The notes beneath the pieces were generated by a model, which was not told where the DNA came from, did not search any database, and saw only the letters and a program-made list of their open reading frames with translations. A DNA stretch of 64,000 nt from Petaurus breviceps papuanus. Taxonomy: Eukaryota > Chordata > Mammalia > Diprotodontia > Petauridae. Both the position numbers and the translations under genes were made by a program. Of this stretch, positions 22,540 through 33,174 are shown one piece after another (position 1 is the stretch's first letter; each line of letters starts with the position of its first letter). Where the stretch lies: the NCBI GenBank assembly GCA_028583685.1, contig JAMXIF010001194.1, forward strand, positions 1,040,753 through 1,104,752, in the 5' to 3' direction.

Positions 22540-23062
22540 CTACAATGATCCTCCCAAAGAAGTGAATCTGATCACATTACCCCCTCCTCCCAACTCCAAA
22601 AACTCCAAATGGTTCCCTATCACTTCTAGGAACAAATATCAAATCTTCCTTCTGTACACAAAACCTTTCCTAACCTGTCCTCTCCCGCCGTGCTAGTCTT
22701 CTGGCACCCTGAGATCAGGGATGTGCGGGTCCCCTCGCTGTGCCTTGAACATCACACCCATCCAGCATCTTCACTAGACCACCTTCATGCCTGGAAGGCT
22801 CCCCCACACATACACACTCTTCATCTCTGGCTCCTGCCTGCCCTGGGTTCCTTCAAGTCCCAGCCAAAGTCCAGCCTTCCACAGATCCAAGCCCTCTGCT
22901 GACTGCCTCCGTGTATCCTGCACTTAGCTTGAAAACAAGCTCTCTCTCCCGTTAAATGAGGAGCTGCGTGAGGGCAGGCACTGACTTTTGATGTCCTTCT
23001 TTGTATCCTTAGCACTTCTCTCAGAGCCAGGCCAATCAGCAGGCACTTCATCAGTCTTGACT
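22540..23062 (+). repeat. L2 LINE 3' region
   Basis: 'gaatctgatcacattaccc', 'aaatggttccctatcactt', 'tgagggcaggcactgactttt', in L2 order, ending in a (GACT)n run at 23061-23081. Reading frames here are LINE sequence. Confidence 0.8.
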
Positions 23063-23109
23063 GACTGACTGACTGACTGACCTGAACCCAGATCTCTGGG
23101 TTTTGAAGG

Positions 23110-23300
23110 CATCTCTGTATCCGCTATGCCATGGCAAATCACTTAACCTTTCTAGGCATCTATTTCTTCATCTGTAAAAAGGACAGTAATACCCATGGTA
23201 CCCAGCTCACAGCGCTGTTGTGAGGATCAAAGGAGATCATGTACATTAAGGGCTTTGTAAACCTTAAAGAGCCATATAAATGTCAGCTATTATTAATATG
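23110..23300 (+). repeat. MIR
   Basis: 'aatcacttaacctttctagg', 'ttcttcatctgtaaaaagg', 'gttgtgaggatcaaaggag', 'gtcagctattattaatat'. Confidence 0.9.
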
Positions 23301-23669
23301 ATAAGCACACGTATGATTGAAAAAGGAGGTGGACTAGTCATGTAGCGTGAGTAAGAGATAACAGATGGACAGGCTAAGTGCTACACTGAAATCCATGAAA
23401 TATTAATAGAATGAGAGAAAGGCCGCTAGTGCATTGGGAAAATCCTCTATGGCAGATTTATAGAAAGGAACAGAAAAGATACACAGCAGTGGAAGGTGGG
23501 TAGTGTGAGGCTGCAATCTGTACTGGAGGAGAGAGTACCCACGTTGATGGCATCATGGTCCATTAAAGGAGGAGTCACCTAGTTATGCAGAAATGAAAGA
23601 TTAGAGGGAGGGAAAAAAAAAAACCTTGGCTAGGTCTGAGTAATTCTTCACCATTAACACATGTGTCAT

Positions 23670-23865
23670 AGAGGAAACTACTGAATTTAGAAACAGAAAG
23701 ACCTGTGTTCCCATAATAGCACCACTACTTAATACCTGTGTGACCTTTGACAAGTCCCTTCCCCACTGGGATTTTGGTTTCGTCATCTGAAAAATGAGGG
23801 GGCGAGATTAGATTATCTCTTAAGGTTCCTTCCAAATCTAAATCCAACATTTTCATGATCTATTT
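23670..23865 (+). repeat. MIR/CORE-SINE
   Basis: 'acctgtgtgacctttgaca', 'tttcgtcatctgaaaaatgag', tail 'aaggttccttccaaatcta'. Confidence 0.8.
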
Positions 23866-23984
23866 CTGAATGAGCCAGCAATGAAAAGAAACAAACACAG
23901 CTTTCTCCAAAAAAAACATACCACCAGCCTCTAGGATGTAGACCTCTAGGATTCTTATTAGAATTCTTAGGATCATCACTGAAC

Positions 23985-24155
23985 CCTAATCCTTCCTTCC
24001 TGACCAGGCAAATTACTTCCCACTTCAACCCCAAGTCTCCTCATCTATAAAATGAACAATAATAGTTGTTCCACACCATGTCACAGGGTTATTTGTAAGG
24101 AAACTGCTTTCTAAACAGTTAAGTATTACATAAATATTGAGTTATTCATATTAGC
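23985..24155 (+). repeat. MIR
   Basis: 'aggcaaattacttcccactt', 'ctcatctataaaatgaacaat', 'cacagggttatttgtaagg'. Confidence 0.75.
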
Positions 24156-24354
24156 ATTATTAGATCCTTGAGTCATACATTTCTATTGGTCCATAATTCC
24201 TATCTCATCTTCTATAAATTCTGCCCAGTGAACTGGTGAGATGGTCCAGTACTAGGGGAATAGCTCTGTAAACAAAACACTCTGGTTGACATGCCCCAAA
24301 ATCGCCAGCTACCACTTAGGCACATATCAAGAGAGTCAATCTTCCCCATTTGGT

Positions 24355-24605
24355 GTTTATTTATTTGGTTTTTTTGCTCAGTCATATCCATGACCCCAAG
24401 TGGGGTTTTCCTGGCAAAGATACAAGAGTGGTTTGCCATTCCCTTCTCCAGCTCAATTTTACAGATGAGGAAACTGAGGCAAACAGGGTTAAATGACTTG
24501 CGCAGGGTCACATAGCTAGTAAGTGTCTGAGGTTGGATTTGAACTCAGGTCCTCCTGACTCCAGGCCCAGTGCTCTATCTGCTGCTCTACCTACTTGCTC
24601 CATTT
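24355..24605 (-). repeat. tRNA-SINE with RTE (BovB-like) tail
   Basis: On the plus strand it opens with a BovB-like end, 'ccatgaccccaagtggggtt' and 'gagtggtttgccattccctt', and passes into 'gatgaggaaactgaggc' and a tRNA-type head. The same chimera occurs at 56320-56540 and 58230-58525. Confidence 0.8.
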
Positions 24606-24845
24606 GGTGCTGGCCTTAATCATTCTTTGTCCTCAACATAACACATTCATTCCCTACATCTCCTTGACTTCTAAGGCTGATTCCCCCTACATGGAAAAAC
24701 CTGCCTTCCTCCTCTCACTGTTCCCTCAGTCCTAGTCATTATTCATTAAGGCTCGGTTTGAATAATGCTGCCTTCTGGAAGTTCTCTCTGACTCCTCATC
24801 CCCACAAAGACCTCCCTCCATTATGAACTCAGAATCTCACCATCA
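24606..24845 (+). repeat. L2 LINE fragment
   Basis: 'gcctgaat'-type decay; best landmark 'ttctggaagttctctctgac' and 'ctcatccccacaaagac'. Confidence 0.55.
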
Positions 24846-24894
24846 CAAAAATGGCTGGACTGTCAGCCACGAAATCCACATCACACTTTAAAAA

Positions 24895-25130
24895 GAGTCT
24901 GCACTACAACAATACCTGACGTATTACTCAACCTTTACTTGAAGACTTTTGATGGGGGATCCCTCCACCCCTAATCAGGTCACCCACTCTGTTTGGGGGA
25001 TAGCTCTAATACTTAGAAAGTTTGGGCCTTACATTAAATTTAACTTTACCTGTTTGTAACTTCTCTACCTATTTTTCCTGGTTCCTCCCTCTGAGGCCCA
25101 ACAGAACAAATTTAATCTGACACTTATCTG
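24895..25130 (-). repeat. L3/CR1 LINE 3' portion
   Basis: 'tacttgaagacttttgatggg', 'ggggatagctctaatactta', 'aagtttgggccttacattaaa', the complement of the 5310-6045 type element. Confidence 0.7.
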
Positions 25131-25152
25131 AACAGGACAAAGGAGAATTGAA

Positions 25153-25180
25153 CACACACACACACACACACACACACAAA
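25153..25180. repeat. (CA)n microsatellite
   Basis: About 13 CA units. Confidence 0.95.
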
Positions 25181-25219
25181 TTTGGTATAGCAATAAACTC
25201 AACTAAGAAATAGAATAAT

Positions 25220-25875
25220 CAAGAAGACCCATATGTACAAAAATGTTTATAGCAGCTCTTTTTGTGGTGGCAAAGAAGTGGAAATTAAGGGGGTGCCCAT
25301 CAATTGGGGAATGGCTGAACAAGTTGTGGTATATGCATGTTATGGAATACTATTGTGCTATAAGAAACAGGAGCAGATGGACTTCATATTTACCTGGAGA
25401 GGCTTATACTAACTGATGCTGAGTGAGAAGAGTAGAACCAGGAGAAATTTGTACACAATTACAGACACAACCTATGTGTGATGACCAACTTTGATAGACT
25501 GGACTCTTCTCAGCAATGCAGTGATATAAGTCAATCCCAAAAGACTCATGATGGAGAGAAATATGTGCATCCAGAGAAAGAACTAGAAAGAGAACTGAGT
25601 TTATATCCAGGTGGAAGCAAAATACCTGATCTTTTTTCTTCTCTTGTTTGGTTTTATGTCCTCTTTACCATTTTTCATTCCATCTGATACAATCCGTCTT
25701 TATAACCTGACTAATGTGTAATGTGAAAGTATTTACAGATCCTGTACTTGACTGTATGTCGCCATGGGGGGGAAGGGAGGGAGGGGGACAAAATGTGAAA
25801 TTCAAGGAATTATGGAATTGAATTCTATAAACTAAGAGGAAACAAATTAATTTAAAAAATTAAAAAATTTTAAAA
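25220..25875 (+). mobile_element. L1 LINE 3' end (5'-truncated)
   Basis: Carries the mammal-wide end of L1: 'atgtacaaaaatgtttatagc', 'gcccatcaattggggaatgg', 'atggaatactattgtgctat', 'aactgatgctgagtgagaag', then a G-rich 3' UTR (ccatgggggggaagggag) and an A/T-rich tail. Only the last part of ORF2 and the 3' UTR remain. The short frame at 25478-25687 is inside it. Confidence 0.88.
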
Positions 25876-26284
25876 AATTATCTGATTTTTAAGCAGAAAA
25901 AAACAAATAGCATCAAAACAATGACCAATGACATTTCCAGAGGACCAACCAATGATGAAGCATATTACTAACCTCCTGACAAAGAGAGTATAAAGAATGG
26001 GACATACATTTTCAGATACAATCAGTGGATATTTTGCTTGACTCTACTTATTTCTTACAAAGGAGGATTTTTTTCATTTTCTTCTGTTTTAAATATGAGA
26101 CCAGTAAGCGATCTGCTGGGGAATGGGGTATAGTGAAAGGCAATGCTCTCCCCAAAAATGGGGAGAGAAAAGAGGGTCACTGAAGCATTTTTTTAAAAAC
26201 GCACAAGCAGAATGGAAGGTTATCAGAATTTAGCTTTGAAACAAATACGTTGAATTTGTCCTATTTTTTTAAACGAGCCATACA

Positions 26285-26375
26285 TAATAGAATTATGGTT
26301 TCATAATCTTTTTCTGTTCTTTTTATATGGAATATTGATTGAGTTTTATCAAGTTTAAAATCACAAAAGAGAAGT
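26285..26375 (+). repeat. Interspersed repeat of unassigned family (copy 2)
   Basis: 'aatagaattatggtttcataa' and 'ttctttttatatggaat', as at 9020-9155. Confidence 0.45.
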
Positions 26376-26394
26376 ACTCTAAGAGTGGCCCTTC

Positions 26395-26720
26395 CATGGT
26401 CTTTGATCCTAAGGTCCCACTGCTAACCATGTACCCCAAAAAGGTCAAAGACAGAAAAAAAAATCCTATAGATAGCAAAATACTCAAAGCAACACTTTTG
26501 GAAGTCAACAAAGAACTGGAAACAATGTGTCTTTTTTGAGATACAGCTAAAAACAAGTTGTAGTTCATGAATTTGATGGAATATTACGTCAAATATGAAG
26601 AATTCAGAGAAACATAGGAAGACAAACTGATGCTGAGTGGTGAATTAAGCAGAATAAGGAAATCAATATACAAAATGACAATGGTAATTATGGAAAAACC
26701 AAAAAAAAAAAAAAAAGAAG
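26395..26720 (+). mobile_element. Older, decayed L1 3' end
   Basis: 'taccccaaaaaggtcaaagac', 'gatggaatattacgtcaaat', 'aaactgatgctgagtggtg' follow the L1 order, but are more diverged than the copy at 25220. Confidence 0.6.
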
Positions 26721-27164
26721 AGAAAACAAAAGAAAAGCAACTAAATGCTGTATAATTATAATAACCAAGCCCCAGGAGAAGAAATATGACTCTAGTTGCA
26801 AAGGTAGGGAACACTATGGATGTGGAATATGTTTCCTCTTGTTAGATTATTTTTTTATCTCTCTCTCTCCCCCTCCCCACCTTTCTCTTTCCATGTAATT
26901 CTTTCTTATAAGAGATGGCTCAATGGATCAAAGAAGGCTATTAAGAAATAAAATTTCTATCCAAAAAGGATATCAACAAAAATTAGATTTGTTTTGAAAA
27001 ACAGGTATTCCTGAAATATATACTCTTAGCTTGACTGGCTATAACAACAGAAATAAGAAAATCTGGGCTTAAATTAGTTACATGCATGGTATTTATTGCC
27101 TCAACACCTAAAGAAGAAGCCTGTAAACTGCTCCATCTTTTGTCTCCCCTAAAGGATACTTGAG

Positions 27165-27312
27165 CACTTAATACAGGTATTGTTATGCTATTTTGCAGAT
27201 GGAAGCACTAAAGCTTAAAGAGGAAAAGTAATTAACACCCCCCACCTCACCCCCCATTACAGAGCTAATAAGCATCAGAGCCAGGATTCCAAATCTGGTG
27301 CTCTTTCATGAA
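27165..27312 (-). repeat. MIR/CORE-SINE fragment
   Basis: 'gctattttgcagatggaagc', 'agagctaataagcatcagagcc'. Followed by an L2 3' end on the minus strand at 27318-27420 (ataaacatgtattaagtgc). Confidence 0.7.
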
Positions 27313-27519
27313 CAAAAGCTTTCAGTTCAATAAACATGTATTAAGTGCTTACTGTGTACTATGGTAAGCATAGAGGGTACAAAGTCAAATTACATTCGAT
27401 TGGGATTTTCAACAAATATACAGATTAATTAATACAAGGTAATCTGCAGAAGGCACAAACACCAGAGGAAGAAGCATTAATGGGGAAAAATTCTATCAGG
27501 AAATAACACAGCAACTCAA

Positions 27520-27995
27520 ATAAGGAAGGATTTCCTACCATCCTTAGTAGTTCCCCATTGCCTGCCTGGTGTGGTTCAAATTGCTCTACCCTGCAATCAA
27601 GACCCTCCACTACCAGCAGTAGCAGCAGGCCCCCTTTCCAATCTAATCTCCTATCACTCTCCGCCACAAGTTAACTAACTGCTACTCTCCATCCCCAGGA
27701 GGCGCCCTCCACTTTCCTGCCTTGGGGCATGCAGTGTGTGCTCCTTCCTCTCTCCCTCATTAGCCTGCTGAATTTCTAGTCCTCCATTAAGGCCCAACTC
27801 AAATAAAATCTACTTGCATGAAGCCTTCCTGGATTGGCCAGTCATTACCGAATTTTTCCCTCCTGGACCATAAAACATTTTGTTTTGTAGAACTCTCTTA
27901 ATATATCCATTGTACGATATTGTGCATTATGAAAATCACCTGTTAAGAGTGTCTGATCCTCCTACTCCATTAAGGTAAGAACCAGGTCCTATCTA
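27520..27995 (+). repeat. L2/CR1 LINE 3' region
   Basis: 'gtagttccccattgcctgcc', 'ttaaggcccaactcaaataaa', 'aagccttcctggattggcc'. Confidence 0.7.
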
Positions 27996-28077
27996 AATCT
28001 TGTCTCTTCTTCAGAAGCAAAATTATTTTGCACGTGACAAACATCAAGGTCAACTTGGGTTTCAATTCTGACTCTAG

Positions 28078-28236
28078 TTTGGCTTTTTGGAGGGGAGAAG
28101 GCAGGGCATTTGGGGTTAAGGGACTTGCCCAAGGTCACACTGCTACTAAATGTTAAGGGTCTGAGGCCAGATTTGAACTCAAGTCCCCCTAATTCCAGAG
28201 CCTTTGCTCCATTCACTGTGCCACCTAGCTGCCCCT
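28078..28236 (-). repeat. Marsupial tRNA-SINE (WSINE1-type)
   Basis: 'ttttggaggggagaaggcag', 'gacttgcccaaggtcacac', 'gtgccacctagctgcccc'. Confidence 0.92.
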
Positions 28237-28321
28237 TACCTTTCTATTTTTAAAAAAAATTAACAGAAATCTCACCCAAATCTCACTGACAAAAGAAAAA
28301 CAAATCCTTATAACAAATACA

Positions 28322-28510
28322 CATAGGCTATGTGTGCGTGTTTGTATATGTATTGTACATTTCTATATGCATACCTGCTAGGTGTTACAGTGTATGCTTG
28401 CATCTGTTTTGATGTTTGTTTTGTGTTCGCGTGTTGCACGTTCTATTGTGCACTGATCTCCACGTGTTTGGGTGCACGTCCTGTGTGTGTGTAAACACAT
28501 TTGTCGGCAG
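28322..28510. repeat. TG-rich imperfect tract
   Basis: Degenerate TG/CA alternation (tatgtgtgcgtgtttgtatat type), probably an old microsatellite; the frames across it are not genes. Confidence 0.7.
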
Positions 28511-28639
28511 ATACACATGTCTCATCCTGCATTCTGAGTCCATCCCTCCTGTCAGGAGGTGCGTAGCACATTTCACCGACGGTCACCTGGAGTCACAGAT
28601 GGTCACCACACTGATCAGGGCTCTTATTGCTTTCAAAGT

Positions 28640-28985
28640 TGTTTTTGTCGACAGTGTCTCTTCTTGCTATCTGGGCCACTCAGAGCAAGTGACTTCTTCT
28701 CTCCCCCGGGCCTCAGTTTCCTCATCTGTAAAATGGGGCGGCTGACACAAAAGCCAGCTAAGACCTCGTCTAGCTCTAGGGCTTCAATTCTATGAGTAAT
28801 AATTGAGCCGTTTATCAACAGAACCGCAGGTCTGGGGGGAAGACAGCCCTGGCCCATCGCTGCAGGTGTTCAAGTGGAGACTGCACAGTACCCTGCCATC
28901 CCTCCAGGAGGCCGATTCTGAGGGGATTCCAGTTTAGACAGAGTGTTGGCTGGATCACCCTTCAAGCTCTGCGACCCTTTGATTC
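28640..28985 (+). repeat. CORE-SINE plus adjoining L3/CR1-like end
   Basis: 'cctcagtttcctcatctgta' with tail 'gtctagctctagggcttc' to 28800; then 'gtgttcaagtggagactgc' and 'agagtgttggctggatcacc' to 28985, as in a CR1/L3 3' end. Confidence 0.65.
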
Positions 28986-29199
28986 TAGCTTCAGGATGAG
29001 TTGATATATAAAGTAACTCTGGGCTTTACAGAGAATATTTTCTAATATCCCAAACAGAACACCAGCTTTACCCAGAGGACCCCAAGCTTGTCTTCACACC
29101 TGGTCCTCCAGATTTCACATACTTGTTCCAGCATGAAACTTAGCATCTACAACTCTGCTTAAGATATCAAACTATCCTTCCCCAAACAAAATGTTAGTG

Positions 29200-29380
29200 G
29201 ATTGATTTAGAAGAACAGAATCTTGAGTCAGAAGGCTACTTAGAGAGGTCATACAAACACTATTCCTCTCATTTGCAGATAAGGAAACTGACTTGTCCAG
29301 GGTCACACAGCTAAACAGGGGAGAAGATGGGACTAGAACTCAGGTCTCCTGAATCTCAATGTTCTTCCCATATGGTGATA
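29200..29380 (-). repeat. MIR/CORE-SINE
   Basis: 'tcatttgcagataaggaaac', 'ccagggtcacacagctaaac', 'gaactcaggtctcctgaat'. Confidence 0.85.
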
Positions 29381-29635
29381 ATAATAATTAATAAAAATAA
29401 TTCGCATGTAAAGCACTTCAAAGTTTGCAAAGTGTTTTTCTATTGATAACCCTGTAAGAGACAGTAATAAATAAATGCACTTTTAACCCCATTTTACATA
29501 TGAGAAAACTGAGGCTCAAAATAAGTTAATACTTTCCCAAAGTCATACAGCTAAATAACTGGCAGAGTATAGATTCAAACCCAGATCATCTTATTCCAAG
29601 ACCAGTGCTCTTTTATTACACATTAGCTGCCTCTA
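29381..29635 (-). repeat. MIR, full length
   Basis: 'ataataattaataaaaataat', 'aaagtttgcaaagtgtttt', 'tgagaaaactgaggctcaaa', 'ttccaagaccagtgctc'. Confidence 0.88.
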
Positions 29636-29734
29636 ACATTGTTCATAGAAAAAGTATAATTGAAATTGTGTATTACATTACAGCATATAACTCAGCTAGC
29701 CACAGCAACTCTGTGTTTAAGTTCCAAGGATAAT

Positions 29735-30310
29735 CTTTTACCAAATATTTACTGAGTACCTACTAGGGATAAGACATTGTGCCAAATGCTGAGGGAGCTT
29801 TAACAATGAATAAGACTCAGTCTCTGTCCTTGAGGAAGCCACTATTCATGTAAGACCTGAAAGGTCAAAGGAAAAAGAGATCAGCTCTGGCTGGTAGAAT
29901 GAGGGAAAGGAGGTGGTATTTGAGTTGAGTCTTGAAGTATCAGCAAAATTCCAATGAATTCACAGGGAGGAGGTCATTCCAGCTACAGGGAAGAGAGTAA
30001 GCAAAGGCAGAGTAGCAGGTCAGCTTAGGACATCTGGGGAACAGTAGTTACTGTAGTGTAACTAGACCACAGAGGGGGGAAGGAGATAAAGGGGGAGAAA
30101 ATTAAAAACCCAAAATCTTACGGAAATGAATGTTGAAAACTAAAAATAAATTAATTATATATATTTTTAAAAACTAGAACAGAGGGACAGTAAAGGGAAC
30201 TGGTATGAAACAAAGCTGAAAAGAGAAGTGAGAACCTCACTATAGAGGTCCTTGAACTCGAGGCTGAAGCAGACTTTATTCAGAAGGCATGGAGAACCAT
30301 TTTAAGGTTA
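29735..30310 (-). repeat. L2 LINE, first half (interrupted)
   Basis: 'tttactgagtacctactagg', 'gtccttgaggaagccactatt', 'gtatttgagttgagtcttga', then at its end 'aggcatggagaaccattttaa'. An L1 3' scrap interrupts it at 30070-30175 and a forward L2 follows at 30312; the same element resumes at 31198. Confidence 0.78.
30070..30178 (+). repeat. L1 3' terminus fragment
   Basis: 'caaaatcttacggaaatgaatg' followed by 'ttgaaaactaaaaata', the usual end of marsupial L1s, embedded in the L2. Confidence 0.7.
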
Positions 30311-30311
30311 C

Positions 30312-31195
30312 AGCTTCCTAATGGGTCTCTCGGTCTAAAGTCTCTCCCCACTCCAACCCATCCTCAAAACAGTTGCCAAAGTGCTTTTCCTAAAGTGCAG
30401 GTCTGATCATCTCAAGACTCCTCATCTAACCCCACTCTACTCAATAAACACTAATGGCTCCCTGTTATGTCTAGGATCAAATGTAAAATCCTCCCATTTG
30501 GCGTCTAAAGCTCTTTATAACCTGACCCTTTCCTATCTTTCCAGTCTTATGCATTACCCCTCTCAATGCACTTGGTCTAGCAATACAGTTCTACTCCCTA
30601 TCCCTCACACAACACTCAATCTCCCATTTCCATGCCTTTATTTGGGCTGTCCACCTCTGGAATGCCCATTTGCCCTCTCTTCCTTTCTCCCCCTCCTCTT
30701 TCTTCTCCTTTGTCTTCTTTCTCCTTCTCCTCCTCCTCCTTCTTCCTTCTCCACCTTCTCCTTTCCTTCCTCCTCCTCTTCCCCTCCTTCTTCTTCCTTC
30801 TCAAACTTCTCCCTCTTCTCTTCCCCTCCTTCTTTCTTTTCTTCCTTTTCTTCTCCTTCCTCCTCCAACTCTCTCTCCCTCCCCCTCTCCCCTCTGTTTC
30901 TCTCTTTATCTTTCTCACTATCAGTGTATCTCTGTTTTTCTCTGTCTCTGTCTCCTTATCCCCCTCCCTGCCTTATAATTACTGGCTCAAATGTCACCTT
31001 TACAGTGCATTCCCTGCTGTTGCTAATGCGACCTCACAAGTTACCTTGTATCAATTTCATCTATATCTTATATATTCCTTATACATACATGTGCCTTCAT
31101 TAGAATATAAACTCCTAGTGGGAAAGGACTCTTCGCCTTTTATTTGTAATCCTAGTGCTGAGCTTAGGGTATCGTAACTGCTGTTGATTTATGAT
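30312..31195 (+). repeat. L2 LINE inserted in the opposite L2
   Basis: 'aaagtgcaggtctgatcatct', 'aatggctccctgttatgtct', 'gctctttataacctgaccc', 'atataaactcctagtgggaaag', in forward L2 order. A polypyrimidine tract expands its middle. The 240-codon frame at 30381-31103 (Ser/Pro/Leu-rich) is produced by LINE sequence plus this tract and is not a gene. Confidence 0.82.
30668..30965. repeat. Polypyrimidine (CT-rich) tract, about 300 bp
   Basis: Almost pure C/T on the plus strand, so almost pure G/A in the ZMYND8 pre-mRNA; opens artefactual frames in several registers on both strands. Confidence 0.93.
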
Positions 31196-31197
31196 TA

Positions 31198-31540
31198 TTG
31201 AACAAAGGTGTAACACAGAAAGATGAATCTGGCAGCTTAAGGCAAGAAATAGGATATGGGTAAACCAAGAGGCTGTTATAATACTCTGGGCAAGAGGCAA
31301 TAAGCACCTGAAATAGGTGCTAGTGAGGCCTGGGAGACGAGCCATTTCAAGATGGATGTAAAATCAACAGAAGGTGGCAAACGATTTTGAGGGAGAGGGA
31401 ATATTCAAGGAAATGCTTCTAAGTTTGCAAACAGAGGTGACTGAGAGGATGGTGTCTTTAATGGGAAAAGGAAAGGGTCAGGAGGTGGAGCCATTTTTAG
31501 GGAAAGATACATTATTAGAAAATTATCTTGAAAATAAGCC
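31198..31540 (-). repeat. L2 LINE, second half
   Basis: Continues the 29735-30310 element: 'gatgaatctggcagcttaagg', 'aagaggctgttataatactc', 'ggtgctagtgaggcctggg'. Confidence 0.75.
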
Positions 31541-31542
31541 CC

Positions 31543-31605
31543 AGGGGGCAGCTAGGTAGCTCAGTGAAACTACAGCACAGGCCCTGGAGTCAGAAGGACC
31601 TGACG
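31543..31605 (+). repeat. Marsupial tRNA-SINE head fragment
   Basis: 'gggggcagctaggtagctcag' to 'ggagtcagaaggacctga'; cut off and followed at once by the next SINE. Confidence 0.8.
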
Positions 31606-31945
31606 GTAGGTGGCACAGTAGATGCAGCACTAGACTTGGTCTTGGGAAAACAGAAGTTCAAATCTTGCTTCAGACACTTAGTATTTGTTGTGACCCTGTG
31701 ATACTATTTGTGTGACCACTTACATTTGTTGTGAAACACTTACTATTTTTACTATTTATTGTGACCCTGTGAACTATTTGTGTGACCGCTTATATTTGTT
31801 GTAAAAAACTCCATTTGCCTCAGTTTCCTCAATTGTGAAATGGGGAAAATAACAACCTCTACCTCTCAATATTGTTGCAAGGATAAGATGAGATATTTGT
31901 AAAGTGGTTTTGCACATGCTATGACACTATATAAATGGGAGCTAT
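31606..31945 (+). repeat. Marsupial CORE-SINE with internal duplication
   Basis: 'taggtggcacagtagatgc' head, then the 'ttgtgaccctgtgatactatttg' region is repeated about three times (31685-31805), then 'ctcagtttcctcaattgtg' and a MIR-type end. The expansion makes it about 100 bases longer than normal. Confidence 0.82.
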
Positions 31946-31949
31946 TGGG

Positions 31950-32700
31950 GGCCACTTCCCACATCTAAATATCCAGCCCTAATCTCTGTCCTGAACTCCA
32001 GTACGACTGCCAACTGTACTGCATGACAGACCTATCCATCCAGATCTTCTTTCCACATCTCAAACTCAACATGTCCAAAACAGAATTTATATAAAACTCT
32101 TCCACCACCAAATCCACACTTGACCATTTTTAATGAGTCACCCTGAAGTCAAGTGTGACTGAACCTGACTCTTCCACTGCCCTCACCTCCAATACTCAAT
32201 CAGTTGCCACATCAATTCTATCTCCAAACATCTCTCATGCCCACCCCCTTTCTCTCCACTCACACTTACAGCCTCTTCCCTAATGAGGGCCTCTCAAGCT
32301 GTCTATCGCAATACTTCCTAACTGGTCTCACTGTTGTCAGTCTCTCACCATCCTCCACACAGCTCCCAAATCAGTATGTTTAATTAGAAGACCAATAAAG
32401 TCTCCCCTCTCTGAAATCTTAACATCATAAATAGAGCTAAAGTGGCCCTTCATTCAAGCCCCTTGTTTTTTACAAATAAGGCAACTGAGGACAAAGAAGG
32501 TTGTGACCTGCCAAAGGTCACACAGGTGTAGTAAGTGCCAAGTTGATTCTGACTCCCTATCTTTTCTAGGATAAAAAGCCTAGCATTTAAAGCCTCCCCA
32601 GTCTGGCTCTTTCCTCACTTGTAAGTCTAATTTCCCATTACTGCTTTTCACATACCCTTGGTTCCAGTCAAACTGGATGACTAGTTATTTCCTACAAACA
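31950..32700 (+). repeat. L2 LINE, interrupted by a SINE
   Basis: 'tctcaaactcaacatgtccaa', 'aatcagttgccacatcaattc', 'cctaactggtctcactgttg' (to 32400) and, after a reversed CORE-SINE at 32405-32570, 'ttctaggataaaaagcctagc' and 'ccccagtctggctctttcc'. Confidence 0.82.
32405..32570 (-). repeat. MIR/CORE-SINE inside the L2
   Basis: 'aaataaggcaactgaggac', 'cctgccaaaggtcacacag'. Confidence 0.75.
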
Positions 32701-32799
32701 ATATCTGCTCTCCCAAAGAGGAATTCACCTACACTGGGCTTCAAAATACCCAATAAGAGAACACCCAACTAGCAGTTGCTTGCCAAAATAGTTAAAGGC

Positions 32800-32960
32800 T
32801 CAGCTCCACTGATGTGGTGAGAAAAGCACTCTATTTGGAGCCAAAGGTTCAAAAGTCTGACTCTACCATTACGTGAGTGACCTTGGGCAAATCACCAAAT
32901 CTCTCAGGAGCTCAGGTTCCTCATCTGTAAAACAAAGGAATACCACCGAAGATGAAGTAA
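32800..32960 (+). repeat. MIR/CORE-SINE
   Basis: 'gaccttgggcaaatcacca' and 'gttcctcatctgtaaaac'. Less certain repeat-like sequence extends to about 33170. Confidence 0.75.
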
Positions 32961-33174
32961 GCTACCCACCTCTGGATGGGGGATGGAGGGAAAAGGTGAT
33001 GGTGATGAAATCAAAGTACAGAATGAGATACGCATTTTTGTGTCAACTATGTGGGCTTTTCTGCTCTGCTTTGTCCCTTAAAATGTTCTTTGCTTTAGTG
33101 TTTATTAAATTCAAAATAAATAATTTTCTTAATGAGGGGATTGGAATAAATGACTTCTAAATTCCCTACCAGAT

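Noticed and set aside
23061-23085. GACT repeats considered as a CRISPR-like or functional array
   Set aside because: A simple tetranucleotide run at an L2 end; eukaryotic context.
28322-28745. Cys/Val-rich plus-strand frame
   Set aside because: Comes from a degenerate TG-rich tract followed by a CORE-SINE.
30381-31103. 240-codon Ser/Pro/Leu-rich frame, the longest in the window
   Set aside because: It starts in forward L2 LINE sequence and runs through a CT-rich tract; overlapping frames of similar kind exist in other registers.
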